This document shows positions 15,690 to 27,955 of a stretch of DNA of 64,000 nucleotides, one piece after another. Position 1 is the stretch's first letter. The number at the start of each line of letters is the position of its first letter. The notes under the pieces are model-generated. The model ran no database searches. It saw only the letters and a program-made list of their open reading frames with translations, and was not told the origin of the DNA. Position numbers and translations under genes: made by a program. This stretch comes from Plumapathes pennacea (lineage: Eukaryota > Cnidaria > Anthozoa > Antipatharia > Myriopathidae): contig OZ038465.1 in NCBI GenBank assembly GCA_964036295.1, positions 2,675,115 to 2,739,114 of the forward strand, given 5' to 3'.

Positions 15690-18600
15690 CTACATGTTGT
15701 CTTCCACTTCGTTCAACCATTTCTTGACTTTGCTCTGGGAAGTCTGCTCAGCAGGGAGTGGGTACCACGTGAGAGCTGGCAAGGCTTGCTGGGACTTCAG
15801 CTGCAGCTGACGGCTGTAAAGATTTGTCTTTTGAAGTTTCTTCTCTGCAACCTGGGTTAGGAAGAAGGAAACATGTTTACTAACATATACTTTTCGTGCC
15901 ATGATTAGGATATGATTTGTGTAAGAGAGAGGAAGAAAAACTGTGAAAAGAGCAGAGATAAACTGCATAGTTGGCGGTTGAAAAGTGGCCGGAGGGGGGA
16001 AGTGGGAAAAAAAGACCTTTCCCCCACCCCGCTCCGTAATTTTGTCACTCGCCCTTAGTCTCCCATCTGCCAACCAGTAAAAATTGGCGCCTGTGTGAAC
16101 ACTGTTCAACCGTATCAAATGGGACCGCCAGCTAAGCAGGCTAGAGCAGAAAATAGTGACACCCATTAAAATGTCAACCCTTTTCTTGTCCTTCCAATCA
16201 AGCCGGCACGCAATGGGCTGAGGACCTGACAAGACAACTGACACTCGTGCACTGCTATAGCTGCTAGTCTGACCTTGATTCGTCCTCTTAGCTCGTCGCA
16301 TTCCGTTATGCTTTCTTGTATTTCACTTTGAAGTTGCCTGTACTTCTTATTCTCTTTCTGTTTTTCTTTGGCGGCCATTTTTTCTCGCTTCACTGCCAAC
16401 TTTTCCAACTCCTGTACGGACAGAAACGATTTCCAAACAATATGATCCTCGAGTGCACTAAATAGTATGGTCCTATGAAGTTTTGTTTAATGATTATAAT
16501 ATAAGGTTTAGGACATTTATTCGGAATTTGATATCTAATATTGCAAGGAGATACTTTCCCTCATAAATAATGCCGCTTCCTTGAGTAAGTTCACTGTTTG
16601 CATCTTGCAATGACAAACTAGCGGGACAAGCTGCGTAAGTTTTGAAACAGGCTAGTCATATAAAATTGTAAGATTATTACAAACTAGCGAGACCCCGGCA
16701 AAATACTGTGATTGGATTTTTTTCTTCTCTCTCTCTCTCTTTTATTCATTTTTTTTTTTTTTTTTTTTTTTTACTTTTTGAAGTCAATTTGGGCATCTTG
16801 AATGCAGTTTAGAGTGTCAAAGTATAAACTTCTTTGTAGTGCGTGTACCACTCAACCGTACCACTCGACAAATTGCCGATTGATCAACATAAACATCTCC
16901 CCATTTTTCAAACATGCGGCAGCATCAGCCCGACATCCAGTCACCTGACAGCACAAATTCTCTTTTTAAACTCATTTCCGATTTCTAAAAGAACTGTGGT
17001 CGGCATACGAGGCCAATATTTATACTTGGTTTCAATCAATGTGGTGGCCATCTTGGATTTTTTTATGATGAAGAGGCCTGGGAAAGAGCGTTACAGACGG
17101 ACGGACGGACGGAAGCGGCTTAGCGTATTATTATATAGACAAGTAACACTAACGATGCCTCTGACAACCACACTATCGCGGCACAATTCAAAGGCCACTG
17201 CCAGTACTGATTACCGTGATTCTGTCCTCTTTTGCTGCAAGTTTGTTCAAAGCGTTTTCTATTTTTTCTTCTAGTTCTTCCTCTGTCGGTAGCACTGATG
17301 ACAACTTAAGAAGTTTTTCATACTTTGCACACTCGTTCTGGAGAGAAACCATTCTTCGGTTCTTTTTTCTAGAAATAAAATATGTAATTGTTGACAATTT
17401 TCATTTAATGGACTGCCTATAAATGACTGATAAGTATACAAACTAATAAATAAAAAAGTTACGGCACTGTTGGTTCCAAATGAAGAGTTATTTCACTGAT
17501 TTTTGCAATGAGTTGTTTATTTTCGTCAGTTTTGCATTGGCCACATGCCAAAGAGTCGGTCAAGTCGAGTGATAGAGGAGCAACTGATACCTAACAACAC
17601 TAGAACTGAAACTAAAATTAATACCAATAAACCGACGCATGTGTGAATGAAACTGTAAACACCATAACCAATTGGCTGACCTTAAGTTTGCGTCCACGCT
17701 AAGGCATTGTTCTTCGCCTTTCCTGATATCCCTTCTGACATCCTGAAGGGACAAACTAGTCATCGAAACGAACTCGTGTATATCTCTCATTTCTCTTTCT
17801 TGACTTCTGTGCATTCTTCGTAAAGAATAGTTTTCTTCCCATAGTGCATCCACGTTTCTCTGGAGTTTCTTGGCCTGAGTTTCAAGCGATTTCTCCTTGT
17901 GCTCTCCTCTGAGAGCGATCTCGTGCATTATTCGCTCCATGTCAAGCTTGTATCGCTGTTTCTTCGCCGTCGTAAGCGTCACAGTTGATAGGGACTTTCT
18001 CCAAAGTATTGTGCTATCTGAAGAAAATTAAATCATGATTACTTAGTCAAGGCCGAGTGAATTACGATAAAATGAACGGGCATATTTCAATTTATTTTCA
18101 GGCAAGCTTGCTGATTATTTTCTATCATTAATTTGAGAAATGTAAATGCTATATGTTGAATTGTATCTTATAATAACAATAGGAATATATATGGTGTAAA
18201 TATGCTTGAAACAAACCTTCAGTAACGACTGAGCTGGGTGGGGGGCGTAACTTGTCTAGTCGATAACCGGCATGCTTTGCACGCCCGATAAGATCGTCAT
18301 TAGAAGACCCTGCTGAGAGAGAGAATAAAATTAAAAATAATCCACACTATATTTAATAATAGAATATTCGAACAAAATAGCTAAAATAGAACTAAGAATA
18401 CTCAAATAAGAAATTTATTCTAATAATCTCACGAGTTATTTAATATATTTAATATTTGAAATCAGATGGGAGAATATATTTTTGGTGTTATTCTTTCTCG
18501 GAATATTTAAGGATTGATTTTGATTTTATACGGGATGCCTAAAAAAGACAACTGTATATCCAACTGAGATGTAGCAAACCAGCTTGAAAATTTACTTTAG

Positions 18601-21600
18601 AATACGTTTAAAGAAAACATAGCATGATTGACATTACAGATTTATATTCCGAATGAAACACTTGCGCATTTTTTTCCATATATTGTATTTGTTACGTTTT
18701 TCTAACAGCGCGATGTCTTGACAAAGGTCTTGACAAAATATTAGGTTTCCTAGGTCTGAACTAAAACTCCCCCGTTGCTAGGACATAAATTCAAATCAAG
18801 TAAACAAAAGGGCCAAACGTTGTCTCTATAATACACTTAACGTTCAAGTTCACAAGGAACTGAGCCGCAACAAATATTCCAGGCTACTTGCTCTCAGCTA
18901 TCAATTTGAACACATAAATCCTAAATCTTCTAAAGCGCACTGTTTACGAATGGACTTAATATAATGCGACACAAACCAGAAAACAGGGCTTATACCAACC
19001 TCAATTGGCATGTAGTACATCCATGATAAATTGGTTATGACTCACTGATTGAGTTCCACAGATAGTCCGCTTTCACTTTATGAAAAATATTAGATAACTT
19101 ATCCACACGAGAATCCACCATTCCGTAGGTTTGAATATTTTTTACGACCAATTAGTCCTTCGATTCACTGAGACGACTTCACGGACAACTTGGAGCTAAA
19201 TTTAAAATTGTTTAAAACTTGCCTTGTGTTGCTGAATAAAAAAAAAATGCAAAAGCTCTATTGTTCTTCATACAAAAGTCCAAAACAAACCAACCAGGTG
19301 TTTTAGCAGTTCGTAAATATATTTTAGGTTAACTCTCGCTTGTTATGTTCAACTCATGCTTATAAAGTGAAAATTAGACATTTTATATGTACTCCACTCG
19401 AAAGAATATTTCAATCTTTTCAAAGCGTAAAGTTTGCCCAATACTTCGCAATGCTGATTAAAAAACATAAATTTCATCATAAAATTTTAATAGGAAGATA
19501 TTTGAATATCAGCAGAATTGCAAATGCATTCTGGATGACGCTGGATATTTATAACGTTATGGTCTTTTGCTCAGTCTGTTGTACTCCCTTTCATTTTAAA
19601 TTTGAAAGGCTATATACTTTTTTTTACGATAAGGGCAACTGCAGGCCAAGAATAAAGGCTATGTGATCTAATTCTGACTGTTGAGGGTGTCAGTTTGCTG
19701 AACTAATTCTAACAAAACGAACATTGTCAGCTTTTATAATTTATGTAACAGTTGGAAGCCAGTGTTTTGAATAAACATTCTCGGTCGCAATGGGGTGATC
19801 GGAAATTCCTGTTCGCTGTAAGTAGTTGATCTAATTTTGTGAATCAGTGAATCGTGCAGTGCAAGAGTGAGACAGACTCTACTTTCACCTGTTACTGAGG
19901 AGACTGGTGGAGACCGATTGTCTAAAGAGCTCGTGTTGGTGTCATGTGATGGAGAATTTCTTGCTTTTCGTCTCCTTTGCTTTTTAGTAGTTTTATTGCT
20001 CTTGGTAAGAGGCTCGTTATCTCCTAAAATGGAGGAACAGACAGACAAACAGACAGAGACAGAAGGAAATGTTCCATCATTTTCGAGAATACTTTGATAC
20101 CATTCTCTACAGACATACAAATGTTTCCACATTTGTACCTTTCGCTGTTTCTTCTTCGTGTGTCATTATTCTATGAGCGGGTGTTTCTCTTTCGTATTTC
20201 TTGTAGTAATCATCACTGGGAGGTAGCGGTGGTTTGAGGTCTTGCGAAAGAAAAGAGAGCAAGAAAAAATTTGCGTTAAAACTTCAAGCATGGGGGGGAA
20301 CTGAGGGAACGGTGGAGAAGTAAAAAGAATAGAGTGCAGCCGAACAGAATGGATCGAAAAGGGCAGAGAAACTAACGGGAAGGGAAAAATTATCATGTGA
20401 AAGAAAAAATACTTAAGTATATTTGGAAATAATTCACAAAGTAAAACATCAGAAAATCTTGCTCAAACAAGACACTAAAATAAAAGAAAGGTCGACACAC
20501 AAAGGTTCAGTAACGTTTTTTGAAATGTCATACCAGAAACTTTTACATCTGTGTCAATACCACAACTTCTATTCTTTTCAAGCCTTCTTGAGGAAGTTCC
20601 TCGATCTGACTGAACCTTGTTTGAGCGTTCAATAAGAACAAAGTTACGAAACGTTTCGTCTATAAAAGTAAAACTAATTTACAACCGAATTTGGACCTAC
20701 TTTACACCATGACAATGTCTAAATTTCTTAAATTTCTTGTCGATTCTTGTTACCTCTTTTTGGCCTTGAAATTTCTGCCTCGGCCAAGTTCGGCCTTGAG
20801 AGGTCTGGAGCTGAGCCGGACATGCCGCTCCGAGCGCTCTGTATAACACAGTCCCCCTCATCTTCAAAGCTATCATCCGAGTAATCATGGTCTTGATCTG
20901 GAAAAATAACATGAATGGATGGAAAAAAAAATATGAACCAACGTAGAGACAAAGACACTGAGAAAGACAAACACAGAGACAGGCAGAGGCAGTACCAGAC
21001 GCAAGAGAAGATAAACAATCAGAAAATTCAGAAACATAACCAGAGACAAAGCCTTAACTGAAAAGCAACGCTGGCTACCAAATACCTTCAACGTCTGACA
21101 CGTCTGAAACATTTTCCCAGTTTTTGTCGTGATATTTTTTATTCTGCGCAACATCCTTTTGTTTTGCTGCGGCCATCTTTTGTTCTGAATGATAAAAGAA
21201 CACCTTCTACTGTTGTAACCCGATAGAACTGCACATATTAACCTACAGCACCAAACTGATTGGTGACAACCGTTTGTAGTTTTACAGATGCCTCTCATTA
21301 CAACATTAAGGGACAGTTTCCTAACCCTTCATAGATAGTTAGTGCACAAGGCAATTTAAAACCTAAATCTCCAGAACATTCTACAGAGAATATCATGCAA
21401 ACAGATTGATTGGTGACAACCATTGGTATTTTTACACTCATCACAACATCAAGGGAAAGTTTTCTAACCCTTCACAGACAGTCAGTGCACCTGGCAATTT
21501 TACACCTCTCCCTTAGCAACGGTTCAGCTGCTAGCGTCTCCACAGCTTGAACCACGTGGTAGTGAGGAGGAAGTTGTGGTTACGTGATAAAGAGTCCCAC

Positions 21601-21870
21601 CACTGAGTGAAATTCACTTATGACTGATTAAGCAGAAAACTCCCCGGCCCCAGAGCATGAGCCCCCCATTAAAGGCAAGTTACCTGTTAATAGTCCAGTC
21701 GCTTTTGTCTTCGAAGCTTCCAATCTTCGCTCCGTCGACTGATTCTCGTTGATATTTCTGTTCACCTCATCCCTCTTATTCCTATATTCTAGAGCGAAGT
21801 AGAAAACATCCGGAGAAGAAACCGTGGAGTACAATTTCACTTGAGGGCACAGCACTTTCGTTTTCTTCAT
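15690..21870 (-). CDS. Unrecognised coiled-coil protein, eleven exons
   Basis: I do not recognise the family. Minus-strand exons: 21870-21684, 21184-21086, 20897-20754, 20659-20534, 20240-20139, 20023-19889, 18309-18217, 18017-17681, 17368-17215, 16411-16274, 15851-15690. They total 1677 bp, 558 residues, closing in frame. Six of the first seven exons are symmetric phase-1 cassettes (99, 144, 126, 102, 135 and 93 bp). Residues 1-295 are polar and low in structure: an acidic part (DHDYSDDSFEDEGD), then a basic part (TKKQRRRKAR). Residues from about 305 to 500 are highly charged helix with heptad character, for example in AKKLQRNVDALWEENYSLRR and ELEKLAVKREKMAAKEKQKE. The C-terminus is a conserved-looking tail ending KKWLNEVEDNM. 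There is no signal peptide or membrane segment. A structural, cytoskeletal or ciliary role is possible but only a guess. The exon at 18309 has a NAGNAG acceptor (alternative start 18312). Confidence 0.8.
16776..17146 (+). repeat. Dispersed repeat, sense copy
   Basis: This block, inside an intron of the coiled-coil gene, is repeated in inverted orientation at 24925-25265. Both copies contain CAAATTGCCGATTGATC-like sequence, a conserved CTCATTTCCGATTTCTAAAA segment, and a CGGACGGACGGAAG end. It is a non-coding fragment of an unidentified element. Confidence 0.75.
21258..21512. repeat. Diverged tandem duplication in intron 1 of the coiled-coil gene
   Basis: Two copies of about 105 bp, offset by about 150 bp, share ATTGGTGACAACC, then CTAACCCTTCA and AGTGCAC...GGCAATTT, with many substitutions between them. 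Confidence 0.7.
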
Positions 21871-23981
21871 TTTTCTTTTTTCACGTTTTGTTCCATTACT
21901 TATAGACTTAGGTTGATTTTGGTAACTGTTCCATGAGTCTTAAACTCGTCCACTCTTTTGCTGTGGAAAATTATCACGTTTTTGTGCTTACCCAAAATAC
22001 GGCCAAGTTTCTTTCATAAAAGTTGCGGATCGTGAAATAATTATGACACTGTAACGATTCTATTGGCGGTTAACTTGTTTCGTGTCATTTGATAATTGGC
22101 TAGAAAACATTTGTTGTGGATATAAGTAGAGTTTGTCATTAACGAGAAAAAGAAATATTGCTAATAAGGTAAAGGTGTTATATAGACAAAAAATATGAGT
22201 AGATTGCGGCAGATGTACTCTGGTCTTTATATAATATTCTGGGCGTAAGACTCCACTTTAATAACAAGCTGCATAGTTTAGTAAAAAAAACCAAAATAAA
22301 TAATAATAAAACTGTAAAGCTAAACCGTTTATTTAGTTATTCGTTTCAACATTTTTACATTGAAACCATTAATACAAAACATATTAACTTGATCAATGAG
22401 AAACGTATTCGTCAAAAACAAATGCAGAGAATTAAAAGAAAGAACTGTAAATAGCTACATGTCAATAAATGAAACTTTACTTTCAATTACAGTAGAAATT
22501 ATATAACTACAAACACAAAAATACATTTGTGTCTTTCAGCTTTGTCACGGAAAATAATTTACGAACTTTGATAATTAAATTAATTGAACAAATTACAAAT
22601 GTGAAGCAATAATGTCGTTTTTTGCGCATGCTTTATTTCTACATGCTGATAACGTCGTCATAGTGATCATGACGTATTATATGTGGTGGCCGAAGAGAAA
22701 GTGATTTGGCTTCGGAAGCCATACTTTACAACAAACATTTTAACTGTTGGACTGATAGGTACATTGGTACATTTTGCATAAAAAACCATAGATATATATA
22801 GCGTAGCACGAAACCTTGCTGTGCAATAAAGATTGGAAGAAAGAGAAAAAGATACGCATATGTAAAATGCTTTTGTTGTTAGATATTGCCATAAGTTGGC
22901 AACGTATTCAAATAAATGGTGAATTCGGCTTTTTGTGAATTGGTATCAGAATAGCGGTTGATTTTTCTTAGAGGTTCAGTTACCAACCGGTTCAATTCTT
23001 GTGCATATTCGATTTCAATTTTGTTAATTTTTTTGCGTAAGAACACACGGACAAAAGATGGCGGAATGAAGGTCGCATTTCTGTCAAAAAAAAAACAAAA
23101 AAACAAAAAAACAAAAACAAAAAAAAACAGCAACTAGAATTAAGTACAACAATTCGTCCTTCACTGTTACCTTCTAGCTTAGATGTAGCCGGCGTTTATC
23201 CTTGATAGAGACGTTGCGTACTAGGTTGTATTCACGGCGATTTTGTTTCTCTTGGAGATCAAATTAAATGGGTTAGCCGTGTTTTCTAGAAACACGATTA
23301 TTTTGAGCTTATTCACTGCGGGAGACAAACATAAGCCATTCACAACTGGATGCACGATCGGCTGAAGTTAATCGCATCAACAACTTATGGCTTTCACGTG
23401 AAGTTGTTTACAGAAAATAGAATCGTAATTTCACCCTCTAATTTGTTTCCAGTCTCCCTCTGCCACTTCCCTGTAAGCACCTGCTATCATCACTGTCGAG
23501 GATTATGGGCGTGTGAATGAGGCAGGTACCTAAACCTTATATGGAATTTAGGGACCTGCTAAGTTTCCCACGTCATCCGTGGGTCACCTGATATGAAATA
23601 GGTGAACAGAAATTTAGCGCGCAGATGTAGAACATGACACTCAAATAACTTGTATTGCATCCATCTAGCAGCTTCTGTAAGATCTCAAATTATACGAGTA
23701 TTAGCTTGAAAATAGCGAATATTGTTTTTGTTCCACTTTTGATCACTGAACTTAGTCTATATTTAGCGTATATTTTTTCGGGTTTTCTCTCAATTACAAC
23801 CCTTTCACTCCCCGTTCAAAATACAGATTCTTCCAACCTTTAAGAAGATGTGTAAGTATTGTAGAGATACTTGTAGTATATTTCTGGTGAGAAATTGAAG
23901 AAAAACAATTATCACTCTCGAGTGTAAAAGGGTTAGGATGCCCAGTACAGGAAGCCATGCATATATATTTAAGAAGTATAT

Positions 23982-24070
23982 AACGCGTAACCGTGTAATA
24001 TAGCCTCATCTAAACACGCGGGAAGTTGGGAGAACACGAGAGTAGCGTAGGGAAACCACGAGGCCGCCGA
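23982..24070. repeat. Dispersed repeat, copy 2 of 2
   Basis: Near-identical, same-orientation partner of 2502-2591. The flanks differ, so this is not a segmental duplication. Confidence 0.75.
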
Positions 24071-24102
24071 GTCACTGAGTCCCTTTGAAGATTTTAGTTT
24101 AG

Positions 24103-24108
24103 TTTATT
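24103..24108 (-). terminator. Candidate polyadenylation signal of Mieap-like gene 1
   Basis: AATAAA on the minus strand, about 210 bp beyond the stop codon at 24320. Confidence 0.5.
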
Positions 24109-24319
24109 GAATTTGTCACATCATGTAATGGGATTCACATAGAAAACAATTGACAGGGGAAGAAAACAGAACTTGCGTTCAGATTGATATTCCCCCCTTG
24201 CACCCATCCGGGTAGTCGGTTTTCAAACATATTTTTTAGCTATCGGCGACCTGTTTCTGTGAAGATGAAACCTAAACTTGTACATGTGACAGCAAAATAA
24301 TTACAGGTCCACATAGTTA

Positions 24320-27300
24320 TCATTTCTGAACTGCAAGTTCGCCTTTGCAAATAACACGACAGGAGCCCTCTTCGTACATGACTGGCCACAAAATGAGCAA
24401 TCCTTTCGTAGCACTGAATGCACTGATTTCAACTTTTTCAACATTCCACGCTGAGTCAAACTTGCCGGTCGTGTCTCGACGTGGCTGACAGTCAATCAGT
24501 ATTGGTGGGGTCTGCGTCACCATTTTCCAGGCTAGCCGTATGGACTCATTTATGTAGCTTCTTAATTCATCCAGGAGCTTCAATGTGGAGAAGTTTGAGC
24601 AGATCCATTCTTCTTTCCGTATATATTCTTCAAATCGTGAAATGACCTCCTGAGAGACATTGTACAAAATGAATCGGCAATTTTCTGTATCTATAGTATA
24701 AAGTACACCAAACAAAAACAACGTACAACAAGAATGACTAGGCGCCCCTTTTATGCGAAAACAATGGTTTTTGTTCATTTACATTGAGAGTGACTTAAAA
24801 TAATAGATAGTTGCTGAGTTAATATTTTACTCAGCTACAGAGTATTGGAATAATATTACAAACGTGCGTCCCAAATTAGCATTTTATATATTCCAGCACA
24901 TTGGTGGGGGCAGGGAGTATTGCAATCTATATAATAACACGCTAAGCCACTTCCGTCCGCCCGTCTATATCTTTCCCAGGCCTCCTCCTCATAAAAGTAT
25001 CCAAGATGTCCGCCACATCGAGTGAAACCAAGTATAAATATTGGCCTCGTCTGCCAACTACAGTTCTTTTAGAAATCGGAAATGAGTTTAAAAAGATGAT
25101 TTGTGCTGTCAGGTGACTAGATGTCGAGCTGATACTGCCGCATGTTCGAAAAACGGGGAGCATTTGATGTCGATCGATCGGCAATTTGTCAAGTAGTCCA
25201 CGCACCACAAAGTAGTTTGTACTTTGACAGTGTAAACTGCATTCGAGATGTTCGAAATGGACTTCAAAGAAAAAAAAAAAAAAAAAAAAGGAGAAAAAGA
25301 AGAAAAAAATCCGATCACTGTCTTTTACGGGGTCCCACTAGTAGTATTAGAATACCTTTGTCAAGTCTTCCATGGAGCATGTATGAGCTGTTTCCTTCAT
25401 CAAAACTTTTACAGAGTCCTCAAATGATGGTGGTAGATCAGAGACATCCTTGGTTTTCTTGTATTTGACTTCGAAGGAAAATGGTTGTTTGCCTTTTGTC
25501 TATAAAAAATAGATAAACTACTTTAATTATGGACTTTAAGAATTATTCACAATAGTAGATATTTCTTCCAACTCCATGCCCATTAACAGCATTTAAGTTA
25601 AATCAGTTAAATATGATATTTCTCGTGATATTACACTGATGATTTAGAACTACCTCCAGCTGTTTTGATAACTCTGTACCAACATCAGATGCACGATGGA
25701 ATATGTATTTCAATCCTTCTTGGAATTTAGAGGCTGCAGAGGCCGATCCTGTGTACGCAAGCTACAAAATAATAAAAAAAGTCACAAGAAACTAATTAAT
25801 CATAAAGAATTCTCATTAAAAAAAATAAAAGGATGATGCATATTGTTTACGAATCAGGGTGCTTATTCAAGGAAACGTTGATGCACTTATTTTTGGTTGA
25901 GTGCCCATACTCAATTACTCGGTTTTGTCATATCTATACTGTATATCCGCTAAAAAAGATGCTATTTATATTTTGTATTCACGTCAAGTAACGTGCTGCA
26001 TTTGGACCATTGTTTACTACTTTTCTAGCAACAAATAGTACACAGTGTTTATAGTACACGGTTGACAAACATAAAAATAAAATGTGATTTACAAACCTGA
26101 AAAATGACATATGCTAAAAAGGAATCCTCCACTTCATCGCATTTCGTCTTTGAAGACTTTTTCGTGCGAGCCTTTCCAATGGTTTCGATAGCACGAAGCA
26201 CTTTGCTTGCATAGAAATTGAAGCATTCCGTTTGCACGTCAGTTGGACGGTTAGCACTTGTAATTGTCTCAACAGCGCCCTGATTACGAGTTACTTTATC
26301 GTTCATCAGCTGTGCCATTCTAGAAAAAGGACTGCAGTAAGTAAACTTTAGACCAGTTTGATGTATCAAACTAAAGTTCAAATAAAATTGAAAGATGTGT
26401 CTAATCACACTGATGTTCTAACGAAAAAGCTGTCCAAAGCGACCTGAACCTGGACGACATACGATTGACTTGTGTCCAGTCCCGCGCGCCGATGGCGCGC
26501 AATCAACGAGGGGCACAGGGCGTAGAAGAGTTCGCTTGCTTACCATTATATTAACATAGGTCCGCAAAGCGTACGTGAAGCTATTTGCTAGTTGATGATA
26601 GTTCGTGTTAAAACGATTCGAAAGAAAAGGATTCACAGTAAAATTTCCTGTCGATTTTTCATTAGCGACAAAACCCGCGCGCTCGAGACAATTACTTTTA
26701 TAAACAAACAACTCAGACATACCACAGTCAATCTGCATCTGCAATTATGTCATGAAATCATGTGTCAACAAACATATCAGCGAGCGCAAAAAAACTCAGA
26801 ATAAGCTTTACCTTTGCCAAAACATATGTCATGGTCACACCATACAGCTGTGTTCCTTCTTTATTGTGAATATTTAAACGGCAGCCTTTCCAACCGAATT
26901 TTTATATCGAAACTCGAACAGCAAAAACAACTTCGGAAATGAAATTAAGAACCTCAGTTAATATGAAAGGTATTATTATTTCCTAAACGCTAATCCCCGA
27001 GCGAAGCGAGGGTAATAATCACGACGCTAATGCAGCAAAATCGCCTTAGTTGGAGACTCCAAGCAGGTCGCCATCTTGAAATTTAATGTTCGTCAGTCAG
27101 TCAGTTTTACGTACGACCAGGTCCAGAATGCATTGAGAGCACCTCACAAAGGATCGGTCACGCGTGACAGAAACAAAAGCGATTTGAATGAAGCAACGAT
27201 ATTGCACTGCATTCACGAAAATGAATTTGAGAACTGGAAAATTGGAAACACACCCACAGTCTCGCGAATCTCGTCTTCAAAAGAGAAGGGAACACGGGTA

Positions 27301-27924
27301 ATCGTGGGAACGATCGAACAGTCACTTCCGACTCAAGAAAAGACGACATTCATGTGGGTGACAGCGTCGTAAACAGAATCGTGCCGATGAAATTACTCCG
27401 CAAAGAAAACAGCGCATGAATGCCAATCAAGAGCGACATGAACAGAACACCGATTGAAAGGGAATTGGTTACTTCAGGAGAAAAAGCGCTTGCAAGTACG
27501 CCGTATATATTCTGTCTTGTATCTTGTGACCCGATCTATTAAAATCTGCATGTTGATCATTTTCTCTTGAAGTATTGTTTTAATACCGGCTTCTGTCGCC
27601 AGTTTCGGCTAGCGTATTTGCTCAGAGCAGTTTATTCATTTTTAAATGATTTAGTCAGATGTCTGTTTTTCTTTCAAGATCTAAAACTACAACTGTCTAT
27701 TCGAGAAATGCTACAATCTGACACGCGGTTATTGCAACGAGAATCATTCACAAGCTCTTTGAAGTATGATTAGATTTGAAGCCCGTGTATAATTTGAAGT
27801 AAACCGTTCAAATTTTAATTTGATTTTGGGAAGAAATCACGCTGTTTTGAGCGGGTTCACATGGAAAACAACACGATTCATTAAAATATGCATGCCTCAG
27901 AGTCCAGTGCATGCATTCCAGAGA

Positions 27925-27955
<31 letters not shown>

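Larger units (their letters stand above)
21871..24319. other. Intergenic between the coiled-coil gene and Mieap-like gene 1
   Basis: AT-rich spacer with no gene seen. It contains the coiled-coil gene promoter at its left, a poly-A/CA-rich tract at 23084-23130, and the dispersed repeat at 23982-24070. Confidence 0.6.

Noticed and set aside
19734..19888. Continuation of the coiled-coil gene exon past its donor as a terminal exon
   Set aside because: The frame stays open to a stop at 19734, but the donor at 19889 joins in phase to the next exons, and the full model then closes cleanly. An early-terminating isoform remains possible.
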